Part shown: positions 53,199 through 61,350 of the stretch, in pieces
Layout of the letters: each line of letters begins with the position of its first letter
Position numbering within the stretch: the stretch's first letter is position 1
Assembly (NCBI RefSeq): GCF_900142025.1
Contig: NZ_FQZM01000004.1
Span: forward strand, 1 to 64,000
DNA length: 64,000 nt
From: Desulfofundulus thermosubterraneus DSM 16057
GTDB lineage: Bacteria > Bacillota > Desulfotomaculia > Desulfotomaculales > Desulfovirgulaceae
Reading direction: 5' to 3'
Notes under the pieces: generated by a model
Seen by the model: the letters and a program-made list of their open reading frames with translations, nothing else
The model's database searches: none
What the model was told of the DNA's origin: nothing
Translations under genes and position numbers: made by a program

Positions 53199-53927
53199 AT
53201 GCGCGTTTATTTTTTTAGCCGTCAGCGATTGTTACGGGGCTTTTTGCTCCTGATGCTTAGTTTTTCCCTCCTGGCCTGGGGATACTGGTATAACCTCTCC
53301 CTGCAGGCGTTGCCGGCACAGTCGCAACCCGTTTACCAAGGCAGCAGCCGGGAAAAGGAAATTGCCCTCACCGTAAATGTGTTTTGGGGGGAAGAGTATC
53401 TGCCGCAAATGCTGGACATATTGGAAAAGGGAGGAGTAAAAGCCACCTTTTTTATTGGCGGGCAGTGGGCGGAACAATTTCCGGTGTTGACCCGGACGAT
53501 ACATCAAAAGGGACACGAAATTGGCAGCCACGGTTATGCCCATCCCCACCCGGACCAGCTTTCCGTAAGCGGTAATTTACAGGACATTCGCCGGGCGGAG
53601 GAGGTGCTGGTGGAAATAACCGGGGAGCGCCCGAAATTGTTCGCACCTCCTTACGGCGAACACGGCCAGTCAGTGCTCCAGGCAGCCAGGGAAGCGGGTT
53701 ACTGGACCATCCTGTGGAGTGTGGATACCGTGGACTGGCAGCGTCCCGAACCTCACGTAATCAGCAGCCGGGTTTTAGAAAAGGTCCATAACGGGGCAAT
53801 TGTGCTGATGCATCCCACGGCTCCTACAATAGAAGCGCTGCCGGTAATTATTAAAGAATTAAAGTCCCGCGGCTACCGGTTGGTAACCGTGTCTCAGTTA
53901 CTGCACCACCTGGAAAGTAAGCGGTAG
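53199..53927 (+). CDS. ylxY: YlxY-type polysaccharide deacetylase-like sporulation protein
   Basis: From ATG 53199 (AGGAAAGGG upstream) this gives 242 residues: a membrane anchor/signal (about 8-30) and a NodB-fold domain (about 50-235). The zinc histidines are present (EIGSHGYAHPHPDQLS, H-x3-H). The usual catalytic aspartate motif T-F-D-D is replaced by LTVNVFWGEEYLP, the same substitution seen in Bacillus YlxY encoded after pnp. The position after pnp and before a DacF-like gene and mlpA supports the name. Enzymatic activity is doubtful. Confidence 0.85.
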   Translation: MRVYFFSRQRLLRGFLLLMLSFSLLAWGYWYNLSLQALPAQSQPVYQGSSREKEIALTVNVFWGEEYLPQMLDILEKGGVKATFFIGGQWAEQFPVLTRTIHQKGHEIGSHGYAHPHPDQLSVSGNLQDIRRAEEVLVEITGERPKLFAPPYGEHGQSVLQAAREAGYWTILWSVDTVDWQRPEPHVISSRVLEKVHNGAIVLMHPTAPTIEALPVIIKELKSRGYRLVTVSQLLHHLESKR

Positions 53928-54014
53928 CCCGGTTGATATGATAACAAAACATAAACTGCTCTCAAACCGGGAAGCTTAGAGCTTGGATAGACTGGATTCA
54001 GAGGTAAAGGAGCT

Positions 54015-55244
54015 ATGCTTTCCCGGTTGATTTTTTCCCTGTTTCTGTTGGGGTATTTAGTGGGAACTGGTATTCCCGTTGCGCTGGCTGCTGGACCATC
54101 GGCAGAGGATTACCGTGTCCAGCCCGCTCTCCCGGTGTTTTTAAATTTGGGGGAATTACCCGTTTTCTCTCTTAGCGGGCAGGACCCTCCCCGGGTGACT
54201 GCTGATGCGGCGGTGCTTATGGAGGCTTCCACCGGGCAGGTGCTCTTTGCTAAAAATGCCCACCAGCTCAGGCCGCCGGCCAGCACCACCAAGATTCTCA
54301 CCGCCCTGCTGGCCATTGAAGGTGGCCGGCTGAATCAGGTGGTGACAGTAAGCCCCCGGGCGGCAGCGGTAGGGGAAAGTAGCATGCACCTATTCCCTGG
54401 CCAGCGCCTTACCCTGGAACAACTCCTGTACGGGGCCCTTCTGCGTTCGGGAAATGACGCCTGTGTGGCCATTGCCGAACATATCGCCGGCAGTGAAGGA
54501 AATTTTGTTTTTCTTATGAACGAAAAGGCCCGGGAGCTGGGCGCCTCCCACAGTCATTTCTGCAATCCCCATGGTTTACCGGCTCCGGGTCATGTATCAT
54601 CGGCTTATGATCTGGCCTTGTTGACCAGGTATGCCCTGAAAAATTCCACCTTCAGGGCACTGGTGTCTACCCGCTACCGTGGTTTTGTAAACCCTCCCTG
54701 GGGGGAATATCACCTGCACAATACCAATCGTCTTCTGTGGAGTTACCAGGGGGCCGACGGGGTAAAAACCGGCACTACCAGTGAGGCGGGTATGTGCCTG
54801 GTTGCATCGGCCAGCCGGGGAGGCCGGCAGTTAATCAGCGTGGTGTTGCACAGTGACGATCGGTATGGCGATACCATGGCGCTCTTGGATTACGGCTTCA
54901 CCAGCTTTAAAAACATGACCTTGGTCAAGGAGGGCCAAGCCTTCCGGAGTATTCCGGTAACCGGCGGTGTTGTTTCGGCAGTACCCCTAGTCAGCGAACG
55001 CACTCTTGCGGTTGCTGTGCCAGTGCACCGTCCTCCGGCTGTTGAAAAGCGCTTTAACGCGCCGGCCGTTCTTACGGCACCGCTTCCGAAAGCCCTGCCC
55101 GTGGGTACTTTGGATGTCTGGGTAGAGGGTGAACCGGTGGCCCGGGCCCGCCTTTTAACCGGCCGTTCTGTGCAAAGGCTGCCCGCTTACAGGTTGTGGT
55201 GGAAAAAAGTGCGTGCCATGCCCCCAGGCGTTAATATTTCTTGA
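54015..55244 (+). CDS. D-alanyl-D-alanine carboxypeptidase (DacF-like)
   Basis: This 409-residue protein has a signal peptide (about 1-27, ending LALAAG-like VALAAG) and a penicillin-binding domain with S-x-x-K in PPASTTKILTALLAIE, S-x-N in LLRSGNDACVAIAEHI and K-T-G in GADGVKTGTTSEAG. A beta-rich C-terminal domain (about 300-395) follows. It trims peptidoglycan stem peptides; in spore-formers members such as DacF and DacB shape the spore cortex. It is placed between ylxY and mlpA. Confidence 0.9.
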   Translation: MLSRLIFSLFLLGYLVGTGIPVALAAGPSAEDYRVQPALPVFLNLGELPVFSLSGQDPPRVTADAAVLMEASTGQVLFAKNAHQLRPPASTTKILTALLAIEGGRLNQVVTVSPRAAAVGESSMHLFPGQRLTLEQLLYGALLRSGNDACVAIAEHIAGSEGNFVFLMNEKARELGASHSHFCNPHGLPAPGHVSSAYDLALLTRYALKNSTFRALVSTRYRGFVNPPWGEYHLHNTNRLLWSYQGADGVKTGTTSEAGMCLVASASRGGRQLISVVLHSDDRYGDTMALLDYGFTSFKNMTLVKEGQAFRSIPVTGGVVSAVPLVSERTLAVAVPVHRPPAVEKRFNAPAVLTAPLPKALPVGTLDVWVEGEPVARARLLTGRSVQRLPAYRLWWKKVRAMPPGVNIS

Positions 55245-55295
55245 TGATACCCCGGAATGGTTATGCAACGGTTTCTTGGAGGATATCGTTAGGTG

Positions 55296-55402
55296 GTAAA
55301 TGTTCAGTGAACCCGGTTGGATGCGGTGCTGTCCTCGCTCTCTCCAGTGCTTCGCGTCAACAGCACCGCATTCTCGTCATTACGGTTTTGCTGAACATTC
55401 AC
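55296..55402. repeat. 107-base palindromic repeat, family 2, copy E
   Basis: It begins GTAAATGTTCAGT and ends GCTGAACATTCAC. Reverse-complemented copy D aligns over its whole length: GAACCCGGTTGGATGCGG, then GCTGTC, CCAGTGCTTCGCG and CAGCACCGCAT are shared. It lies between the dacF-like gene and mlpA. Confidence 0.8.
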
Positions 55403-55513
55403 CGTAGGGGAAAATTTGCTTGCGTCAGCCTTAAAGGATTTTAGCATGCCCGTGGCGAAGAATTTCCCATGGTTTGGCGAGCCAAACCAAGTTGATGTTG
55501 GGGGTGCGGCTGG

Positions 55514-56779
55514 TTGTTTCAAACCGTCAGGCTGGAGAACGGAGTCACTATTCTTACCGAAGACATTCCCCATGTACGCTCGGTAGTCTTGGGGATATGG
55601 GTAAATGTAGGTTCCCGGGATGAGAGCCCGGCTGTAGCAGGCGTTTCCCATTTTATCGAGCACCTGATGTTCAAGGGCACAGAACGCCGTACGGCCCGGG
55701 ACATCGCGGAGGCGCTGGATGCCGTGGGGGGTCAGCTAAACGCTTTTACCACCAAAGAATACACCTGTTATTACGCCCGGGTCCTGGATGAGCATTTTGA
55801 CCTGGCCCTGGACATTTTGCAGGACATGTTGTTTCATTCCCGGTTTGCCGCCGGGGATATTGACCGGGAGCGCAACGTGATTTTGGAAGAAATCAAAATG
55901 TATGAAGATGCACCGGACGAGCTGGTCCATGATGTTTTTGCCACTACCATCTGGCAGGGGCATGAGCTGGGGCGGCCGGTTATCGGTACCGCTGAGGTTA
56001 TTTACCGGCTTTCCCGGGAAGAAATTCTGCACTATTACCGGCTCCATTACCGTCCGCAGAATCTGGTGGTGGCCGTGGCGGGGAACATCGATCATGACCG
56101 GGTAGTGGAAAAGTTGTGTTCCATTTTTGAACCGTTAAGGGGAGAACAAGTAACCCGCAAGTTGGTGCGTCCCGTTCCCCAGCGGCAGATTACCTGCCGA
56201 ACCAAGGACACGGAGCAGGTTCACCTGTGCGTGGGTGTACCCGGGCTACCTCTAAATCACGAACGGGTCTACGTGTTTCAGGTGGTTAATACCATTCTTG
56301 GCGGGGGTATCAGTTCTCGCCTGTTTCAGGAAATAAGGGAACAGCGGGGGCTGGTGTATTCCATTTATTCCTATCACAGTTCCTATCATGATGCGGGGCT
56401 GTTTTGTATTTACGCCGGATTGAGCAAGGAAAACGTGCCCGTGGTCATGGACCTGATCTTCAAGGAAATCAGGGATATCCAGCAAAACGGGGTTAAAAGC
56501 GAAGAGCTGCACCGGGCCAAGGAGCAGATTATCGGTAATCTCTGGTTGAGCCTTGAAAGTGTAAGCACCCGGATGAGCAGGCTGGCCAAATCCCAGCTTT
56601 ACCTGGGTAAAGTGGTGCCGCCGGAGGAGGTAGCTGACCGGGTGAAGAGGGTCGACGTGGAGGATGTCCGGGAACTGGCTCGTGAAATGCTTAATCCCGA
56701 ATCATTTGCCATAGCCACGGTGGGTCCCTGGGAGGACTGCAGCATACTGGAGGCTGCCATGATAAAGAATGTGTGCTAG
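55514..56779 (+). CDS. mlpA: M16 family zinc peptidase (MlpA/YmxG)
   Basis: This 421-residue protein is a pitrilysin-type protease half. The inverted zinc motif HxxEH appears in VSHFIEHLMFKGTERR near residues 48-64, with the downstream glutamate in RNVILEEIKMYEDAPDE. The second, inactive domain (about 200-400) contains GGGISSRLFQEIREQRGLVY. In Firmicutes this gene follows pnp-ylxY and precedes ymxH. TTG start with GGGGGTG upstream. Confidence 0.93.
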   Translation: MFQTVRLENGVTILTEDIPHVRSVVLGIWVNVGSRDESPAVAGVSHFIEHLMFKGTERRTARDIAEALDAVGGQLNAFTTKEYTCYYARVLDEHFDLALDILQDMLFHSRFAAGDIDRERNVILEEIKMYEDAPDELVHDVFATTIWQGHELGRPVIGTAEVIYRLSREEILHYYRLHYRPQNLVVAVAGNIDHDRVVEKLCSIFEPLRGEQVTRKLVRPVPQRQITCRTKDTEQVHLCVGVPGLPLNHERVYVFQVVNTILGGGISSRLFQEIREQRGLVYSIYSYHSSYHDAGLFCIYAGLSKENVPVVMDLIFKEIRDIQQNGVKSEELHRAKEQIIGNLWLSLESVSTRMSRLAKSQLYLGKVVPPEEVADRVKRVDVEDVRELAREMLNPESFAIATVGPWEDCSILEAAMIKNVC

Positions 56780-56852
56780 AGCTTTTGGTCAAACTGCTCC
56801 CTGTTCTAAAACATGTCCCACTCCCATATAATGCTAGCGGGGGTGGGATATA

Positions 56853-57182
56853 ATGTTAGTGCTGGTCGTTGCGCTCCTGGCCATATTAATCATCCTTTCC
56901 ATCCGGGAAAGAATGCGTCTGGCCGGCGCAAGGGATAAAGCGTGGGATGTATCTGAAATCAGCACACCTTCTCCCCTTTCCCAGGCTCTCACTGGTCTTG
57001 TGGGCACGGCGGGAGGGATCTATCTTTCCCTGGTGCTGTTATTTACTTTTCTGGGCCTGCAGTTGCCCGAACGGGTTTACCTGGGAGAAGTGCAGGTGGA
57101 GCCTCTAGCGGCATTATCCATCGCTCTGGCCATTGTGCAACCGTTCATTCTACGGTTGATTCAATTAAAACGCAGGATCTAA
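56853..57182 (+). CDS. small membrane protein of unknown function
   Basis: This 109-residue protein has an N-terminal helix (1-18), a polar stretch (19-45), two further helices (about 47-70 and 84-101) and a basic end LIQLKRRI. GGGGGTGGG precedes the ATG. It lies between mlpA and the ymxH gene, so it may be a sporulation or envelope protein. I do not recognise the family. Confidence 0.6.
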   Translation: MLVLVVALLAILIILSIRERMRLAGARDKAWDVSEISTPSPLSQALTGLVGTAGGIYLSLVLLFTFLGLQLPERVYLGEVQVEPLAALSIALAIVQPFILRLIQLKRRI

Positions 57183-57197
57183 AAGGGGTGAGGCATA

Positions 57198-57467
57198 ATG
57201 AGATTAACTGAGCTGGCCGGCAAAGAAATAGTGAATATCTATGACGGCGCCCGTTTAGGCATAGTGGGGGAAAGTGATGTGGCCATCGATATTGAGACCG
57301 GGCAGGTGCAATCCATTATTTTGCCCCGCCGGGGTAATCCCATCAGCTTCTGGTTCGATCGTCAAAGTCTTGTAATTCCCTGGGAGGCCGTGCGCAAAAT
57401 TGGCAGCGAGGTTATTATCGTAGACCTGGATCAAGCCAACCTCAACCTGCGCCGGTATTCACTATGA
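57198..57467 (+). CDS. ymxH: YlmC/YmxH family sporulation protein (PRC-barrel)
   Basis: This 89-residue PRC-barrel-like protein has RLTELAGKEIVNIYDGARLG, DVAIDIETGQVQSIILPRRG and SLVIPWEAVRKIGSEVIIVD, the YlmC/YmxH pattern. AAAGGGGTGAGG precedes the ATG. It closes the pnp-mlpA sporulation group before a terminator. Confidence 0.88.
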   Translation: MRLTELAGKEIVNIYDGARLGIVGESDVAIDIETGQVQSIILPRRGNPISFWFDRQSLVIPWEAVRKIGSEVIIVDLDQANLNLRRYSL

Positions 57468-57470
57468 GTG

Positions 57471-57497
57471 AAGTCCATTAGCCGTTTGGACTTTTTT
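57471..57497 (+). terminator. terminator after ymxH
   Basis: AAGTCCA (57471-57477) pairs with TGGACTT (57487-57493), followed by a T run. Confidence 0.75.
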
Positions 57498-57668
57498 ATT
57501 TTAAAGGTATTGTGATGGATCGGGCGGCAGGAAATAGCAAGATTAATGTCCATATTTTGTTGCAGGGATGCAAGACCATCTTGTAGAAAGGAAAATGAGA
57601 GCATGGTGACCCGTTGTGGAAGAACCGGGTCATTTATGCAAGTTATAAGGCAGGTCAACCATTTTATC

Positions 57669-57697
57669 TTGACATTGGCCGGGTTATGTGGTTTAAA
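57669..57697 (+). promoter_or_regulatory. promoter of the dapB-dpaA-dpaB operon
   Basis: TTGACA (57669-57674) and TTTAAA (57692-57697) are 17 bases apart. The rest of the 320-base space before dapB holds a TGACCCG/CGGGTCA hairpin near 57604-57632 and a GGGGATG/CATCCCC hairpin near 57743-57761. No lysine riboswitch is evident. Confidence 0.5.
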
Positions 57698-57789
57698 TTT
57701 TAACAAACAACAGAAGGGAGGAAACTGGTTTTGCCGGGATTGGGGATGGAAAGCATCCCCGTCCCCTAAAGCGTAAACCGGGTGTAATA

Positions 57790-58590
57790 TTGATCAGAGT
57801 TGTCGTAACGGGTGCGTGCGGCCGGATGGGCCGGGAAGTCTTGAAGACCGTGTGGCAGGCTGAGGATATGGTCCTGGTGGGGGCAGTGGATGTGCGGGGA
57901 GAAGGACAGGATGTGGGTCCCCTGTGGGGTGCTTCGGAGGTAGGGGTAACCCTGCAGGGGGATCTGGAAAAGGTGCTGGCGGAAACCCGCCCCGATGTAA
58001 TGGTCGACTTTACCACCCCCGACGTGGTGGCGGAGAATATCAAAACGGCCCTCCGTCGAGGCGTGCGTCCGGTGGTGGGTACCACCGGAATGAGTAGCAG
58101 GGAACTGGAAGAAATCCGTGCCCTGGCCGAGGGGCTGGGGTTGGGTTGCGTGATTGCCCCCAACTTTGCCATCGGGGCGGTTTTGATGATGCGTTTTGCT
58201 GCTGAAGCGGCCAGGTACCTGCCCCATGTAGAAATCATTGAATTGCACCACGATCAAAAACTGGATGCCCCTTCGGGTACCGCCATTAAAACTGCCGAAG
58301 TAGTAGCTGCTGCGCGGGGAGATTTCCTCCAGGGTTTACCCACGGAAGTGGAAAAAATCCCCGGTGCCCGTGGCGGTTCCTTTGACGGGGGTATCCGTAT
58401 CCATAGTGTGCGCCTGCCGGGGTTGGTGGCCCATCAGGAGGTCATCTTCGGCGGCCTGGGGCAAACCTTGAGCATCAGGCACGACTCCATCTCCCGGGAA
58501 TCCTTTATGCCCGGTGTGCTGTTAGCCATTCGCCGGGTGATGCATCTGGAAGGAGTGGTTTACGGACTGGAGAACCTGCTTTTCGAATAA
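57790..58590 (+). CDS. dapB: 4-hydroxy-tetrahydrodipicolinate reductase
   Basis: This 266-residue protein has an N-terminal NAD(P) fold with VVVTGACGRMGREVLK, VMVDFTTPD, GTTGMSSREL, ELHHDQKLDAPSGTAIKTAE (catalytic His/Lys) and a final RHDSISRESFMPGVLLAIRR. It makes tetrahydrodipicolinate for lysine and diaminopimelate; dihydrodipicolinate is also the source of spore dipicolinic acid made by the next two genes. It begins at TTG 57790 with a weak ribosome site. Confidence 0.95.
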   Translation: MIRVVVTGACGRMGREVLKTVWQAEDMVLVGAVDVRGEGQDVGPLWGASEVGVTLQGDLEKVLAETRPDVMVDFTTPDVVAENIKTALRRGVRPVVGTTGMSSRELEEIRALAEGLGLGCVIAPNFAIGAVLMMRFAAEAARYLPHVEIIELHHDQKLDAPSGTAIKTAEVVAAARGDFLQGLPTEVEKIPGARGGSFDGGIRIHSVRLPGLVAHQEVIFGGLGQTLSIRHDSISRESFMPGVLLAIRRVMHLEGVVYGLENLLFE

Positions 58591-58668
58591 TCCATGACAA
58601 GCACCTCCCCTTTCAGCCCCTCATATATTGATGGTAAATACGAGAAGCCCAAGGAGGGTTTGCCGGCC

Positions 58669-59553
58669 ATGCAGCCAGATCTGCACGGGGTGACATTGGC
58701 CGTACTTGGCGGTGATGCCAGGGAGAAGATCCTGGTTGAACGGCTGGCGGTATTAGGGGCACACCTGAAAGTGGTAGGAGTACCAGTTGAGGGGAAGAAT
58801 ATCACTCTCTGTGGGGAAATCGCCCAGGCACTGGCCGGAGCCAACGCTTTGATTTTGCCCGTGCCCGGGATCGACAACCAGGGTCGTATTCACACGGCAT
58901 ACCTGGACCAACCGCTGGTTTTGCTGGAGGAACATCTAACCTTGTTAGTCCCTGGCTCGCCGGTTTTGGTAGGCATGGCCAGGCCAAAGCTCAAGGAAAT
59001 GACGGCCCGGGCAAACCTCCGTCTAATTGAGCTAATGGAAATAGATGAAGTAGCCATATTAAATTCCATTCCTTCCGCCGAAGGGGCTATCCAGGTAGCC
59101 ATGGAGAAGCTGCCCATCACTATTCACGGCAGTAACTCCGTAGTGCTGGGTTTTGGGCGTACCGGTACCACTCTGGCCCGCATGTTGCATGCCCTGGGGG
59201 CCCGCACCGTGGTGGTAGCCCGTAATCCTGCCCAGCGGGCCAGGGCCTTTGAGATGGGGCTGGGAACTGCCGATTTACCTGAACTTCCGGCCGTAGCAGG
59301 AGAGGCGGACGTTATTTTCAATACCATACCGGCCCTGGTGTTAGACGAGCGGGTCCTTTTGCGGGTACGGCCCGGCGCTTTAATTTTAGATCTGGCTTCT
59401 TCCCCCGGCGGTACCGATTTTGAAGTTGCCCGGCGGCTTGGTATTACTGCCCTTTTGCTTCCAGGGTTGCCCGGCAGGGTGGCACCCTGCACCGCTGGCG
59501 AAATCCTGGCCAAGGTTGTTCCCCGGCTGCTGGCCGAACAATTGGCCCTCTAG
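58669..59553 (+). CDS. dpaA: dipicolinate synthase subunit A
   Basis: From ATG 58669 behind AAGGAGGG this gives 294 residues. It has an N-terminal domain with TLAVLGGDAREKILVERLAV and an NAD-binding domain (VVLGFGRTGTTLARMLHALG near 158, then VVARNPAQRA), as in SpoVFA. The complex of A and B makes dipicolinic acid, the calcium-chelating compound of the spore core. The longer frame back to 58594 includes the ribosome site and is unlikely. Coupled to dpaB. Confidence 0.92.
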   Translation: MQPDLHGVTLAVLGGDAREKILVERLAVLGAHLKVVGVPVEGKNITLCGEIAQALAGANALILPVPGIDNQGRIHTAYLDQPLVLLEEHLTLLVPGSPVLVGMARPKLKEMTARANLRLIELMEIDEVAILNSIPSAEGAIQVAMEKLPITIHGSNSVVLGFGRTGTTLARMLHALGARTVVVARNPAQRARAFEMGLGTADLPELPAVAGEADVIFNTIPALVLDERVLLRVRPGALILDLASSPGGTDFEVARRLGITALLLPGLPGRVAPCTAGEILAKVVPRLLAEQLAL

Positions 59554-59582
59554 CTTTCGGCTCTCCAGCGGAGGTGCTAGTC

Positions 59583-60170
59583 ATGCGTTTGAAAGATGTA
59601 CGGGTGGGGTTTGCCGTTACCGGTTCCCACTGTACTCTGGATGAAGTAATGGTCCAGCTCGAGAACCTGGTCAAGGAAGGTGCTGTTGTTTACCCTATCA
59701 TCAGCGCGGTAGTGGATGGTACCGATACCAAATATGGCCCGGCTCAGAAGTGGAAGGATCTTCTGGGGAAAATCACCGGTCATGTGCCCATAAACAGCAT
59801 TACGGGGGCTGAACCCATCGGGCCGGGCAAGCTTTTAGACGTGCTGGTGGTGGCGCCGTGTACAGGGAACACGCTGGCCAAGCTGGCCAACGGTATTACC
59901 GACGGTCCGGTGTTGATGGCCATCAAAGCCCACCTGCGTAACTTGCGCCCGGTGGTTCTGGCCATTTCCACCAACGACGGGCTGGGCATGAACGCCAAGA
60001 ATCTGGGCTTGCTTTTAAATACCAAGAATATTTACCTGGTTCCCTTTGGCCAGGACAATCCCCTTGAGAAACCCAATTCCTTGAAGGCAAAGATGGACCT
60101 CATCATTGATACAGTTCTGCTTGCCCTGGAGGGAAAGCAGATACAGCCTGTGCTCGTCAATGTATCGTGA
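59583..60170 (+). CDS. dpaB: dipicolinate synthase subunit B
   Basis: This 195-residue flavoprotein-like (phosphopantothenoylcysteine decarboxylase fold) protein has GFAVTGSHCTLDEVMVQLEN near the start, VVAPCTGNTLAKLANGITDG and VLAISTNDGLGMNAKNLGLL, all as in SpoVFB. It works with subunit A in the mother cell. ATG 59583 is preceded by GGAGGTG. Confidence 0.94.
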   Translation: MRLKDVRVGFAVTGSHCTLDEVMVQLENLVKEGAVVYPIISAVVDGTDTKYGPAQKWKDLLGKITGHVPINSITGAEPIGPGKLLDVLVVAPCTGNTLAKLANGITDGPVLMAIKAHLRNLRPVVLAISTNDGLGMNAKNLGLLLNTKNIYLVPFGQDNPLEKPNSLKAKMDLIIDTVLLALEGKQIQPVLVNVS

Positions 60171-60214
60171 TGACTGGTTTACGGGGGTAGCCAAAGAAAG
60201 ATTTTTTCACATGA

Positions 60215-60247
60215 GGCCCGTACCTGAACCGATCGGGCCGGTTTTTT
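60215..60247 (+). terminator. terminator after dpaB
   Basis: GGCCCG (60215-60220) pairs with CGGGCC (60234-60239); GGTTTTTTGATTTT follows. Confidence 0.75.
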
Positions 60248-60333
60248 GATTTTAAAGTGGACGTGCCATTTAATGGTGTCAGGACTAATTAAGACAATTT
60301 TCGTTGATTGTTCCCGAAAGGAGGAATTTTTCT

Positions 60334-61350
60334 TTGTACAATATAGTGGTTGTTGGTGCCTCCGGCGCGGTGGGGCAGGAAATTTTAAAGGTACTGGAAG
60401 AAAGAAACTTTCCCGTGGGAGAACTGAAACTGTGCGCCACCAGCCGTTCGGCCGGAAAGCAAATGGTCTTCCGGGGCAGGACTTACACGGTCCAGGAAAC
60501 CAGTGTTGACTCCTTTGCCGGTATGGATATCGCCCTTTTTGCCGGGGGCGCGGCCAGTAAAGAGTTCGGCCCGGCGGCGGTAGAACAGGGCTGTGTGGTG
60601 ATTGACAACAGCAGCAATTTCCGGCTAGATCCCAGTGTTCCCCTGGTGGTGCCCGAGGTGAATCCGGAAGATGTGAAGTGGCACCAGGGGATTATTGCCA
60701 ACCCGAATTGTTCTACTATCATCATGGTAGTTCCTTTAAAGGCAATTAAAGATGTGGCGGGAATCAAGCGGGTGGTGGTTTCCACCTATCAAGCCGTTTC
60801 CGGTGCCGGTATGGAAGCCATCGAGGAGCTTACCGCCCAAACCCGGGCCGTCCTGGATGGCGGCGATTACCCGCCCAAAGTTTTTCCTTATCAAATTGCT
60901 TTTAACCTCATTCCCCACATTGATGTATTTCAGGAGATGGACTATACTAAAGAAGAGTGGAAGATGGTAAAGGAAACCCGTAAGATTCTCCACGACGACC
61001 AGCTGGCCATTACGGCTACTACGGTACGGGTTCCGGTTTACCGCAGCCATTCCGAATCGGTCAATGTGGAAACCATAGAAAAACTGACCGCCCAGAAGGC
61101 CAGGGAGGTGCTGGCCGGTTTCCCGGGTGTCGTTGTCCTGGATAACCCGGCCAGGAAAGAATATCCCATGCCCCTTTTCTGTTCCCACCGGGATGAAGTC
61201 TTTGTGGGCCGCATCCGGGAGGATAACTCCATCGAGCGGGGGCTTAACCTCTGGGTGGTGGCAGATCAGCTGCGCAAGGGTGCAGCCACCAATGCGGTAC
61301 AAATTGCTGAATTGTTGATTAAATACCGTTGTCTTCGGGGGAGGCAGTAA
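60334..61350 (+). CDS. asd: aspartate-semialdehyde dehydrogenase
   Basis: This 338-residue protein has an N-terminal NADP fold NIVVVGASGAVGQEILKVLE, the catalytic cysteine in GIIANPNCSTIIMVVPL, and STYQAVSGAGMEAIEEL. The active-site His is in RVPVYRSHSESVNVET. It makes aspartate semialdehyde for lysine, threonine and diaminopimelate. I use TTG 60334 because AAAGGAGGA lies before it. It abuts lysC. Confidence 0.96.
   Translation: MYNIVVVGASGAVGQEILKVLEERNFPVGELKLCATSRSAGKQMVFRGRTYTVQETSVDSFAGMDIALFAGGAASKEFGPAAVEQGCVVIDNSSNFRLDPSVPLVVPEVNPEDVKWHQGIIANPNCSTIIMVVPLKAIKDVAGIKRVVVSTYQAVSGAGMEAIEELTAQTRAVLDGGDYPPKVFPYQIAFNLIPHIDVFQEMDYTKEEWKMVKETRKILHDDQLAITATTVRVPVYRSHSESVNVETIEKLTAQKAREVLAGFPGVVVLDNPARKEYPMPLFCSHRDEVFVGRIREDNSIERGLNLWVVADQLRKGAATNAVQIAELLIKYRCLRGRQ

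Noticed and set aside
57468-57789. Lysine riboswitch before dapB
   Set aside because: The spacer has a promoter and two simple hairpins but none of the conserved lysine riboswitch core sequences.
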